Shown piece after piece: positions 8,001 through 14,630 of a stretch of 20,097 nt of DNA. Each line of letters opens with the position of its first letter. Position 1 is the stretch's first letter. The notes below the pieces were generated by a model. The model was not told where the DNA came from. It did not search any database and was given only the letters and a program-made list of their open reading frames with translations. Source of the DNA: Flavobacteriia bacterium (GTDB lineage Bacteria > Bacteroidota > Bacteroidia > Flavobacteriales > Schleiferiaceae); the NCBI GenBank assembly GCA_949516455.1, contig CATILC010000220.1, positions 1 through 20,097 of the forward strand, in the 5' to 3' direction. The position numbers and the translations under genes are program-made.

Positions 8001-8383
8001 TCCAAAACATCCGGAACGGAAACAACTTCGTGGTCATCAACTCCGAGCTGCGTTTCCCCGTATTCAAATACCTGTTGAACCGTCCGATCCGCAACGATTT
8101 CATTGCCAACTTTCAAACCGTGGGTTTCTTAGATGTAGGGACAGCCTGGAATGGGCCCAATCCCTGGTCGGAAGAGAATGCCCTGAACAACCTGGTCATC
8201 TCCAAACCGCCATCCATTCGGGTTACAGTAGACCGGCAGAAGAACCCCATAGTCTACGGAACCGGTTTTGGCCTGCGTACCCGGCTCTTTGGCTACTTCG
8301 TTCGGGCCGACTGGGCCTGGGGGATCGACGATGGACAGGTCATGCCCAGCGTCTTCTACTTCAGCATGAGCACGGATTTCTAG
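5084..8383 (+). CDS. Secreted/outer-membrane protein: degenerate peptidase-MA-like domain, TolB/PD40 propeller, C-terminal beta-barrel
   Basis: I choose the ATG at 5084 (1099 aa) because it is followed at once by a signal peptide (MVRSIRTVIALGVFLLSSSAVSG, cleavage near 23). The open frame extends upstream to 4901, but that part is antisense to the DUF4199 gene. Residues ~50-270 resemble a gluzincin/peptidase-MA domain: FPEWYFEGLIAQL (~172) matches the usual PxWxxEGxA motif, yet the expected HExxH helix reads GMSEMVINN (~146), so the zinc site appears lost. Residues ~300-540 form PD40/TolB-like blades (FPLPAWHPNGRILAFLT, MTYSPDGKKLLMST). A Pro/Glu-rich linker follows. From ~713 to the end come alternating amphipathic strands, finishing FYFSMSTDF with a terminal Phe, as in outer-membrane barrels of the surface-antigen type. 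Similar long proteins in Bacteroidota are often named TolB. The role is unknown; export, or attachment of a surface propeller, is speculation. Confidence 0.75.
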   Translation: MVRSIRTVIALGVFLLSSSAVSGQFYYGLHQKFGKNRVEFNEFDWRFYRFEKIDCYFYKSSREVAERAAVLAHENLKQIEHALDAPVRDRMHIIVFNNLSELKQSNLNASTEDDYNTGGVTQIAGNKMFLYFDGSYARLEEQIRAGMSEMVINNLIYGSFGESFKNSTLLNFPEWYFEGLIAQLSGPMEAAEEAQLMDGFIYDRYTRFNALTGQEARVVGHSIWQYVAETYGKKLIRNILFMSVVNRNVDAGFRNVVGVDLQAILQGWRQHYVDRFQLTTGVNPMGALEDSALFRGRSDERITHIELDKKGKQAAFVVNRQGRYSLRICDLETRDTRVVHRGGFRIPQNADRSFPLPAWHPNGRILAFLTEEKGYLWLNFYDLEKKKTERREFFAFDKVLSMTYSPDGKKLLMSTVKDGRSDISLYTILSTSVEAITDDIYDDLDPVFVQGSKRIIFRSNRSSNELDAADEKTAPSTSPFHDLFIANRKRGETDPLLWRITQTPDVDEDQPQAVGNAQMVYVSAQNGFRNTYRVDIDSSIAYVDTAVHYRYTFKKYRVNEAPYHTLLQKVHSRSGTRLSTHFVDGREQLHQDILQWNGRREMISETAPEAEVATELPKGPRLLPFEVLPAEVAPSGAVDIENYQFHPSLTGGVTRKRRKPELEEVPSNNVILPFPVAQRADSLEIPVARNYFTSLYQNEFTTQIDNIFANPQYQLYIGQPSPTIFNPGFNMLFKVGVLDLFNDYRITAGVRTDFQPVAGLSLSPNSELFIGLEDDHRRLNQSLVLYRQSKLGDTQEDLGFANSFLFRTLVHEARYTARWPFNPVSSVEASIAYRNDRLVILSVDGFSAIQPKQSEDRGVLRAAYIYDNSRKLGLNLYDGLRFKVFTEYYRNLSISNTGLHTAGIDFRHYLPLHRTFIWANRLAYGTSFGKEKLVHFMGGVDNEFSPQFDYETPVATDENYIFQTVVTNMRGFIQNIRNGNNFVVINSELRFPVFKYLLNRPIRNDFIANFQTVGFLDVGTAWNGPNPWSEENALNNLVISKPPSIRVTVDRQKNPIVYGTGFGLRTRLFGYFVRADWAWGIDDGQVMPSVFYFSMSTDF

Positions 8384-9051
8384 GAACGCTTTTTCGAAGC
8401 GCGCTTCCGCTCGGCCTCGTGCAGCACACTCTTTCGGCCGATCGTCCGGGTAATATGGTCGCGCTCCAGATCCAGTCCGCGGGCAGGAGAATATTCGCGT
8501 CCGTAAAAGATGATCTGCAGGTGCAGCTTATTCCAAAGCGCTTTTGGGAAAAGACGCTTGGCGTCCTTCTCGGTCTGTTCCACACTTCGGCCACTGGTGA
8601 AATTCCATCGGTACATCAGGCGGTGGATGTGGGTGTCTACGGGAAAAGCCGGATGACCGAATGCCTGACTCATGACCACAGAGGCTGTTTTGTGTCCCAC
8701 GGCCGGCATGGCTTCCAAGGCTTCAAAGCGCTCGGGCACCTGTCCGCCGTGCTGCTCCATGATGATCTGGGACAAGCCCTTCAGCCCTTTGGACTTCATG
8801 GGCGTGAGCCCGCATGGCCGAATGATCTCTGCGATCTCCTCCACGCTCAGCTGGGCCATGGCCTCGGGCGTATCGGCCAGGGCAAAAAGGGAGGGCGTGA
8901 TCTCATTCACACGCTTGTCGGTGCACTGCGCAGACAGCACAACAGCCACCAGCAGCGTAAAGGGCGAATGATGATCCAGCGGAATGGGCACCTCCGGATA
9001 GAGGCGCTCCAGTTCATCGATCACAAAGGCTACTTTCTCCTTTTTATTCAT
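8380..9051 (-). CDS. nth: Endonuclease III-type DNA glycosylase/AP lyase lacking the Fe-S cluster
   Basis: The 223-residue protein matches Nth along its length. Nth excises oxidised pyrimidines and cleaves the abasic site in base-excision repair. The helix-hairpin-helix is EALEAMPAVGHKTASVVMSQAFG (residues ~110-132) with catalytic Lys121. PVDTHIHR supplies catalytic Asp139, each one position from the E. coli K120/D138 numbering. The C-terminus departs from the usual form: where Nth normally has C-x6-C-x2-C-x5-C for a [4Fe-4S] cluster, this reads GREYSPARGLDLERDHITRTIG with no cysteine, and the whole protein has only Cys43 and Cys80. The tail is basic (ERKRASKKRS). The gene follows the act-cox terminator with the ATG only 3 bases past the T-tract, and shares a CTAG stop overlap with the convergent gene. 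Enzyme identity is strong; activity without the cluster is plausible from known cluster-less relatives. Confidence 0.9.
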   Translation of the reverse strand: MNKKEKVAFVIDELERLYPEVPIPLDHHSPFTLLVAVVLSAQCTDKRVNEITPSLFALADTPEAMAQLSVEEIAEIIRPCGLTPMKSKGLKGLSQIIMEQHGGQVPERFEALEAMPAVGHKTASVVMSQAFGHPAFPVDTHIHRLMYRWNFTSGRSVEQTEKDAKRLFPKALWNKLHLQIIFYGREYSPARGLDLERDHITRTIGRKSVLHEAERKRASKKRS

Positions 9052-9054
9052 TTC

Positions 9055-9082
9055 AATAAAAAAGGGGACGCGTGGTCCCCTT
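9055..9082 (-). terminator. Rho-independent terminator of the act-cox operon
   Basis: Read on the minus strand, AAGGGGAC-CACGC-GTCCCCTT forms a GC-rich stem and is followed by a T-rich run, TTTTTTATT. It lies 23 bases after the coxA stop and just before the nth start codon, so it marks the end of the respiratory operon and should limit read-through into nth. Confidence 0.88.
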
Positions 9083-9105
9083 GAATTTTATTTCTCAGCA
9101 ACCCG

Positions 9106-10938
9106 TCAGTGGGTCTCCTCTTCCCCATCCTTGATGGGCACGGTTTGAGGCACGTAATCCTCGTCCATTCCGGGCTTGCTGTAGTCGTAGGCCCAGCGAT
9201 ACACCTTGGGCAAAGCACCCGGCCAGTTGCCGTGCATGTGCTTCACAGGCGCCGTCCACTCCAAAGTGTTCGACTTCCATGGATTTTGATCGGCTTTCTT
9301 TCCGCGGAACATGCTGTACACAAAGTTGAAGAAGAACAACAGCTGTGCGGCCGTACCGATGATGGCAAAGTAGCTGATCAGCACATTGATATCGGCCAGA
9401 TCGTCGAACATCGGGAAGGCGGTGTTGGTGTAGTACCTTCTGGGCAGACCTGCCAGGCCGAGGAAGTGCATGGGGAAGAACACACCATAGGCGCTGATGA
9501 AGGTGAGCCAGAAGTGCCAATATCCCAACTTTTTGTTCATCCGCCGCCCCCACATCCGCGGGAACCAGTGGTAGATGCCCGCAAACATTCCGAAGATGGC
9601 CGAGAGGCCCATCACAATGTGGAAGTGCGCCACCACGAAGTAGGTGTCGTGCACGTTGATGTCCAAAGCGGAGTCACCGAGGATGATGCCCGTCAGACCA
9701 CCGGTGATGAACGTACTGACCAGAGCAATGGAGAACAGCATGGCCGGAGTAAACCTCAGGTTGCCTTTCCAGAGCGTGGTGATGTAGTTGAAGGCCTTGA
9801 CCGCAGACGGAATGGCGATCAGCAGTGTGGTGAAGGTGAAGACCGAACCGAGGAAGGGGTTCATTCCCGTCACGAACATATGGTGTCCCCAAACGATGAA
9901 GCTCAGGAAGGCGATCGCCAGTATGGAAGCGACCATGGCGCGATAACCGAAGATCGGCTTGCGCGAATTGGTCGCGATCACCTCAGAGGTGATGCCCAAT
10001 GCAGGCAACAGAATGATGTATACTTCCGGGTGTCCGAGGAACCAGAACAAGTGCTGAAAAAGTACGGGACTTCCGCCCGCGTGATCGAGCACCTCACCTC
10101 CGATGAAAATATCGCTCAAATAGAAGCTTGTTCCCATGCTCCGGTCAAAGACCAGCAGCAAGGAAGCAGAGAGCAGAACGGGGAACGAAAGAACTCCGAG
10201 GATGGCGGTCACGAAAAAAGCCCAGATGGTCAGAGGAAGACGCGTCATGGTCATTCCTTCTGTGCGCAGGTTCAAAACTGTTACGATGTAGTTCAGGCCA
10301 CCGAGCAGTGCACTCACAATGAAGAGCGTCATACTCACCAGCCAAAGGGTCATTCCCGTGCCCGAACCAGGGATCGCCTGAGGAAGAGCACTCAAAGGTG
10401 GATAGACCGTCCATCCCGCTGCGGCCGGACCGCTGGTCACAAAAAGAGATGCCACCATGACCAAGCTGGAAGCGAAGAAGAACCAGTAGGACAACATATT
10501 GATGAATCCTGAGGCCATATCACGGGCACCGATCTGCAACGGAATGAGTAGATTGGAAAAGGTGCCGCTCAGGCCTGCAGTGAGAACAAAGAACACCATG
10601 ATGGTTCCGTGGATGGTCACCAGAGCGAGATAGATATTGGGATCCATCACTCCGTCGGGCGCCCACTTGCCCAGGAAGGTCTCCAAGAGTGGATTGGGCT
10701 GCTCTGGCCATGCCAACTGCAAGCGGAACAGGGTCGACATGAACATGCCGATGGTTCCCATCACCATTCCGGTGATCAGGAACTGCTTGGCGATCATCTT
10801 GTGATCGGTGCTGAAAACGTAGGTGTTCCAGAAGTTGGGCTCCGGATGATCGTGATGGTCATCGTGGTGCTCATGCCCCGCTACCTCGTGGAGCTCTTCT
10901 TGAACTTCAATGGTTGTTGTAGACTGTTGATCGGACAT
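9106..10938 (-). CDS. coxA: Cytochrome c oxidase (aa3-type) subunit I
   Basis: The 610-residue heme-copper oxidase subunit I reduces O2 and pumps protons in the cytoplasmic membrane. Visible ligands are His110 (TIHGTIM) and His440 for low-spin heme a, His438 (AHFH) for heme a3, and His303, His352 and His353 for CuB. GHPEVY carries Glu305 and the Tyr307 that cross-links to His303, which is the A1 type. D-channel Asp140 (IGARDM) and Asn147, and K-channel Lys381 (PSAVKAFNYI), are present. The first ~35 residues are a cytoplasmic extension with eight His between residues 17 and 31 (HEVAGHEHHDDHHDH), not needed for catalysis. coxA is the last gene of the operon, 12 bases after coxB, and is closed by a terminator at 9055-9082. 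Subunits III and IV are not in the window. The assignment is certain; heme type is inferred from the family. Confidence 0.97.
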   Translation of the reverse strand: MSDQQSTTTIEVQEELHEVAGHEHHDDHHDHPEPNFWNTYVFSTDHKMIAKQFLITGMVMGTIGMFMSTLFRLQLAWPEQPNPLLETFLGKWAPDGVMDPNIYLALVTIHGTIMVFFVLTAGLSGTFSNLLIPLQIGARDMASGFINMLSYWFFFASSLVMVASLFVTSGPAAAGWTVYPPLSALPQAIPGSGTGMTLWLVSMTLFIVSALLGGLNYIVTVLNLRTEGMTMTRLPLTIWAFFVTAILGVLSFPVLLSASLLLVFDRSMGTSFYLSDIFIGGEVLDHAGGSPVLFQHLFWFLGHPEVYIILLPALGITSEVIATNSRKPIFGYRAMVASILAIAFLSFIVWGHHMFVTGMNPFLGSVFTFTTLLIAIPSAVKAFNYITTLWKGNLRFTPAMLFSIALVSTFITGGLTGIILGDSALDINVHDTYFVVAHFHIVMGLSAIFGMFAGIYHWFPRMWGRRMNKKLGYWHFWLTFISAYGVFFPMHFLGLAGLPRRYYTNTAFPMFDDLADINVLISYFAIIGTAAQLLFFFNFVYSMFRGKKADQNPWKSNTLEWTAPVKHMHGNWPGALPKVYRWAYDYSKPGMDEDYVPQTVPIKDGEEETH

Positions 10939-10950
10939 TTCCCTTTGGAT

Positions 10951-11979
10951 TTAGATCGACTCTGCGAATGTTTTCTGTTCCTTGATCCAGTTGTTGAATT
11001 CCTCTTCGGTTTCAACAACCACTTTCATCTGCATATTATAGTGCGCCGCACCACAGATTTTATTACAGAGTAAAACGTAATCGAATTCATATGGTTCTTC
11101 GCCTTTGCCGTCCCGGATGTCATTTACCCGGGCCACTTTTTGCTCGACGAAATCGTCTGTGCGCATCTCTGCCGTCGTGACCGTGGGCGTGAATTTGAAC
11201 TGCGTTACGGCACCAGGAACACAGTTCATCTGCACCCTGAAATGTGGCAGGTAGGCCGAATGGATCACATCCTGTGCGCGGAAACGGAACACGACCGGGC
11301 GATTCACCGGAAGGTGCATCTCTGTGCCAACAACGATGTCGTCCATGGCGTTGGGGTCCGTGTCATCCACACCGAGGATGTTGACGCCCGCGATATTGCG
11401 GACATTGGCATATCCCAGCAGATTATCGCTTCCCGCATAGCGCGCGTTCCAACCGAACTGCTTGGCGTAGATCTCCACCACCAAAGGCTCTTCTTCAGGA
11501 TCTTCGAACATGATCTGATGCCAGGTGGACAGACCATACAAAATGAGTCCAGCCAGTACGATGGCAGGGATCACGGTCCAGACCAGCTCGAGCTTGTCGT
11601 TGTGGGACACGAAGTCGGCCTTTCGACTGGCCTTTCCACGGTACTTATAGGAGAAGTAAAAGAGAATGGGCTGCGTCAGGAAGAACATGACCAGAATGGT
11701 CGCCATGGAAATATCCCACAGCTGGTCCACATCGCTCCCGTGGGCAGAGGCTGCCTTGGGCAGGACCACATCCTGATAGGCGAACATCATCCAGATGAAA
11801 CTTCCCAGCATGCCGATCATGAACAGGAGCATCAACAGCCCTTGCCAATCGTTGTCCCTTTCGGTGATCTCATTCTCGTCGACGCCCTTGATGGCTGTGG
11901 ACAGTTCGAAAATGCGAACGATCTGGCCGATCACAACGGCCGCAAGAACTAGAACGAGCAGTATCAACAGTGTACTCAT
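10951..11979 (-). CDS. coxB: Cytochrome c oxidase subunit II (CuA)
   Basis: The 342-residue subunit II takes electrons at the binuclear CuA centre and passes them to CoxA. CuA ligands are His240 (DVIHSAYLPHF) and the cluster CNKICGAAHYNM, giving Cys305, Cys309, His313 and Met316. Lys307 replaces the Glu usual in proteobacterial CxExC; that residue contributes only a backbone carbonyl, so copper binding should survive. Three membrane helices are predicted (near residues 2-23, 47-66 and 92-110, plus a hydrophobic stretch at 133-152 that would be a fourth), with one helix more at the N-terminus than the common form. There is no fused cytochrome c domain, which fits direct electron transfer from the Act complex. 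The gene sits 15 bases after actF and 12 before coxA, in one operon. Confidence 0.95.
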   Translation of the reverse strand: MSTLLILLVLVLAAVVIGQIVRIFELSTAIKGVDENEITERDNDWQGLLMLLFMIGMLGSFIWMMFAYQDVVLPKAASAHGSDVDQLWDISMATILVMFFLTQPILFYFSYKYRGKASRKADFVSHNDKLELVWTVIPAIVLAGLILYGLSTWHQIMFEDPEEEPLVVEIYAKQFGWNARYAGSDNLLGYANVRNIAGVNILGVDDTDPNAMDDIVVGTEMHLPVNRPVVFRFRAQDVIHSAYLPHFRVQMNCVPGAVTQFKFTPTVTTAEMRTDDFVEQKVARVNDIRDGKGEEPYEFDYVLLCNKICGAAHYNMQMKVVVETEEEFNNWIKEQKTFAESI

Positions 11980-11994
11980 CGGTCGGTCTTCGGA

Positions 11995-13425
11995 TTAGAT
12001 ATGATGAAGCTTACTCTCAGCAAGCATTGGGTGATTCTTGTGCAGCAGGGGCAGTTTCTCGAGTGAGCGGAATACCACCTGAATGAAGGCGCCAGCGTAG
12101 AGGGCACAGATGCCGAAATCGATCCAGCCAATGGACCACTCTGTTCCAACGGAACCTGGCATGATCATGACGAAGTGGTCGAGCCAGTGGCCGAGAAGGA
12201 TCGCTGCTCCAGCGACAATAACGAAGTATTGATTCCGCTTGGAATCACGGCTCATCATCACCAGGACAGGGAAGATGAAATTCAAAACGAGCATGGTGAG
12301 GAAAGGACCGCTGTATTCTTCGAAACGCGCCATGTAGTAAGTGACTTCTTCCGGAATGTTGCTGTACCAGATGAGCATATACTGAGAGAACCAGAGATAG
12401 GTCCAAAAGACGCTGAACGCGAACATGAACTTACCGAGGTCGTGCAAATGGTTTTGGTTGAGTTCGGGGAGATATCCGTTCATCTTGAGGTAGATGGCCA
12501 CCAGAGTGATCACCGTCACCGCAGAGACGAACATGCCAGCAAAGGTGTACCAGCCAAAGAGCGTACTGAACCAATGCGGGTCGAGGCTCATGATAAGGTC
12601 CCAGGCCATGGTCGAACTGGTCACGGCGAAGATCACCAGAAAGATGGCGGACATATTGCGCGATTTGCGCCACACCGCCCATTTCTCGTCTGTGCTCGAA
12701 GCCTCATCGGCTCGGCGCGAGAGCGAGCGTAAGATCCGGGCAAAGAGCACCCAAACGATCAGATAGGCGACCAAGCGGGCCATGAAGAATGGGCCGTTCA
12801 GATAAGCTGCCTTGCCCGCAATGATGGAATCGTAGGTGGCGCTTCCCTCCTCGGTGATGCCTTCGGCCATCCAATGCCACATGTGGTGCACATGACCGAC
12901 ACCCAAGCCTGCGATGATGATCATCACAATGAGTGGAATGGGCAGGAAGGTGGCAATGGCCTCCATGATCCGAAGACTGGTCACACTCCAACCGGCCTGA
13001 GCCGCATACTGGATCGCCAGAAAAAACAAGGAACCCAAAGCGATCGCCATGAAGAAGAAACTGTTGTGGAACAGACGGCTCCAGGGCTTATTGGCCGCAG
13101 GTGAGTGGTGGGCGTGCTCTTCAGCATGACCGTGTCCGGCTTCCGCCTGCATGGCCGTGTGCTCGTCGTTGCTTTCGGTATGCGCTGCCTCGCCGTGTTC
13201 GCCATGGCTTTCGGCATGTGCCTCTTCGCCATGTCCGTCATGCGCCTCCTCTGCATGTGCTCCGTGGTCGGAACCGTGTGCTGCTTCTGCGTGCATTTCG
13301 GTGCCGTGGCCATCTGCGTCGCCATGCGCCGCATCGTTGGTCATGAAGTTCATCACAAGGGCTACTGCGCCAATGGCCATCAGTATCCAGCTGAACCTCT
13401 TTGCTTTGTTGCTGAATTCAAACAT
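11995..13425 (-). CDS. actF: Alternative complex III subunit ActF (NrfD/PsrC-like), with His-rich loop
   Basis: The 476-residue polytopic protein belongs to the NrfD/PsrC-like family and is a paralogue of ActC. In solved alternative complex III structures ActF is an integral-membrane core subunit with a candidate proton path. The first helix is FSWILMAIGAVALVMNFM (~11-29), and about nine more follow from ~118 on. Between helix one and two lies a low-complexity segment (~31-110) made of His, Glu, Ala, Gly and Asp, with 18 histidines. By the positive-inside rule (NKAKR before helix 1) this loop faces the periplasm. Members of the family vary here, and the loop looks like an added metal-buffering or flexible element; that is inference. 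The start is 4 bases after the actE stop, and coxB follows after 15 bases, so translation is tightly linked. Identity comes from the family, topology and position. Confidence 0.93.
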   Translation of the reverse strand: MFEFSNKAKRFSWILMAIGAVALVMNFMTNDAAHGDADGHGTEMHAEAAHGSDHGAHAEEAHDGHGEEAHAESHGEHGEAAHTESNDEHTAMQAEAGHGHAEEHAHHSPAANKPWSRLFHNSFFFMAIALGSLFFLAIQYAAQAGWSVTSLRIMEAIATFLPIPLIVMIIIAGLGVGHVHHMWHWMAEGITEEGSATYDSIIAGKAAYLNGPFFMARLVAYLIVWVLFARILRSLSRRADEASSTDEKWAVWRKSRNMSAIFLVIFAVTSSTMAWDLIMSLDPHWFSTLFGWYTFAGMFVSAVTVITLVAIYLKMNGYLPELNQNHLHDLGKFMFAFSVFWTYLWFSQYMLIWYSNIPEEVTYYMARFEEYSGPFLTMLVLNFIFPVLVMMSRDSKRNQYFVIVAGAAILLGHWLDHFVMIMPGSVGTEWSIGWIDFGICALYAGAFIQVVFRSLEKLPLLHKNHPMLAESKLHHI

Positions 13426-13429
13426 TCTC

Positions 13430-14053
13430 TCAGGCTTCAGTTTGGTTCATTTCCCCTGCCTTCGCATTTGGATCCGGGCTGATCTCATTGCGCAGATACA
13501 GAACGTGGTTCACGATCTTCCAGCGTTCTTCCTCGGTGAGCTGTGAGGCGTGTGAGCCCATGAGGTTCTTGCCGTAAGTGATCACGTGATAGATGCTGCC
13601 TTCGGTGATGTTCGGCAGTCGGTCGCGGCCGTATGAGGGAATTCCAAGGAACTTTTCGCGCTGGGCCAAAATGCCATTTCCATCGCCCTTATCGCCGTGG
13701 CAATGACTGCAGAAAATGGTGTAGAGCTCTTTGCTCTCGGCCATCAGGGTCTCCCGGTCGGTTTCTTCAAAGCGCATTGGAGAGCGGAGGTAGGCCAGGG
13801 CCGAATCATAACCCGCCTGTGAGTTCGGATATTCGTAAGGAACGTATCCACGCGGTACGCTGCCCACTGGGGGCAATTGTGCCGAAAGGCCATCAGCGAA
13901 GACCGGATTGGGATCGTAGGTCTCGTAGGAAGGCGAACGGTACATATTGGGCATGTACTCCAAAGCGGTCTGGTCTTTATCTCGCTTGCACGAAGTGAAG
14001 AAGAACAGTCCGATCAGGGCACTCAGTGGGATCAAGGTTTTGCTCAAGCTCAT
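13430..14053 (-). CDS. actE: Alternative complex III monoheme cytochrome c lipoprotein ActE
   Basis: I choose the ATG at 14053 (207 aa). A longer reading would need a TTG at 14077 and overlap actD, while the ATG is preceded by CAGGAAG 10 bases after the actD stop and gives a proper lipoprotein signal peptide, MSLSKTLIPLSALIGLFFFTSC (Cys22). The mature protein carries one heme c site, CSHCH (~114-118), and a likely axial Met in YGKNLMGSH (~165), in a class I cytochrome c fold ending in a WKIVNHVLYLR helix. In alternative complex III, ActE is a membrane-anchored monoheme cytochrome at the periplasmic face that can receive electrons from ActA and pass them to the oxidase. The gene lies between actD and actF with gaps of 10 and 4 bases. 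Confidence 0.93.
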   Translation of the reverse strand: MSLSKTLIPLSALIGLFFFTSCKRDKDQTALEYMPNMYRSPSYETYDPNPVFADGLSAQLPPVGSVPRGYVPYEYPNSQAGYDSALAYLRSPMRFEETDRETLMAESKELYTIFCSHCHGDKGDGNGILAQREKFLGIPSYGRDRLPNITEGSIYHVITYGKNLMGSHASQLTEEERWKIVNHVLYLRNEISPDPNAKAGEMNQTEA

Positions 14054-14063
14054 CTTCCTGATT

Positions 14064-14630
14064 TTATTGCAATTCAACGGCTCCAGTTTCCTTCAGAAGA
14101 CCTTCGAGATCTTCCCGTTCGCCCAACACTTCCACCTCCATCATGAACATATCGTCCGTGGTACGTGGATCGGGGTTCATCGCCTTCCGTCCTGGATACA
14201 GGCCATTGCGAATGAAGAAGGTCCACACCATCAGGTGTGCAGCGAAAAACACTGTGAGTTCGAACATGATGGGCACAAAGGCCGGCATGTTCTCTCCCCA
14301 ACTCATCGAAGGCTTTCCGCCAATGTTCATGGGCCAATCGATGATCATCATGTAGTAGGTCATGGCGATGGCCGTACTCAGTCCGAGAAGGCCATACATG
14401 AAGGCCGCGATGGCGATGCGTGTGCCCTTGAGTCCGAGTGCGTGGTCCAGTCCGTGAACGGGAAAAGGAGTGAATACTTCCTGGATCTTGTATCCTTTCT
14501 CGCGGATGGCGGCAACACTCTTCAAGAGGACGTCGTCATCGTCAAAAAGGGCACGGACCATGGGGATCTCCCTGACGGGTTTCTCCACGTGCGCTTCCTG
14601 CGCCTCCGTTTGTGTATTAGTGGTGTCCAT
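14064..14630 (-). CDS. actD: Alternative complex III subunit ActD (DUF3341)
   Basis: The 188-residue protein matches the DUF3341/ActD family. It has a cytoplasmic N-terminal domain with MVRALFDDDDVLLKSVAAIREKGYKIQEVFTPFPVHGLDHALGL (~24-67), two membrane helices (~72-97 and ~115-140) and a C-terminal cytoplasmic tail. The motif FTPFPVHGLDxALG is typical of the family. ActD has no cofactors; in the known complex it packs against the membrane subunits and is thought structural. Its ATG lies inside the end of actC (14-base overlap), which suggests translational coupling. The family, the order actC-actD-actE and the length agree, so the call is secure. Confidence 0.93.
   Translation of the reverse strand: MDTTNTQTEAQEAHVEKPVREIPMVRALFDDDDVLLKSVAAIREKGYKIQEVFTPFPVHGLDHALGLKGTRIAIAAFMYGLLGLSTAIAMTYYMMIIDWPMNIGGKPSMSWGENMPAFVPIMFELTVFFAAHLMVWTFFIRNGLYPGRKAMNPDPRTTDDMFMMEVEVLGEREDLEGLLKETGAVELQ

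Noticed and set aside
9109..10512. Long + strand open frame (467 codons) opposite coxA
   Set aside because: Its product is low in hydrophobics, matches nothing I recognise, and mirrors the codon pattern of a certain gene on the other strand. Similar shadows lie at 7130-8116 and 17091-17765.
13101..13482. + strand frames opposite the ActF His-rich loop
   Set aside because: They are the complement of a low-complexity His/Glu/Ala coding stretch and have no start signals or family features.
14054..14077. TTG at 14077 as the actE start
   Set aside because: It needs a rare start codon and overlaps actD; the ATG at 14053 has a purine-rich upstream stretch and gives a normal lipoprotein signal peptide.
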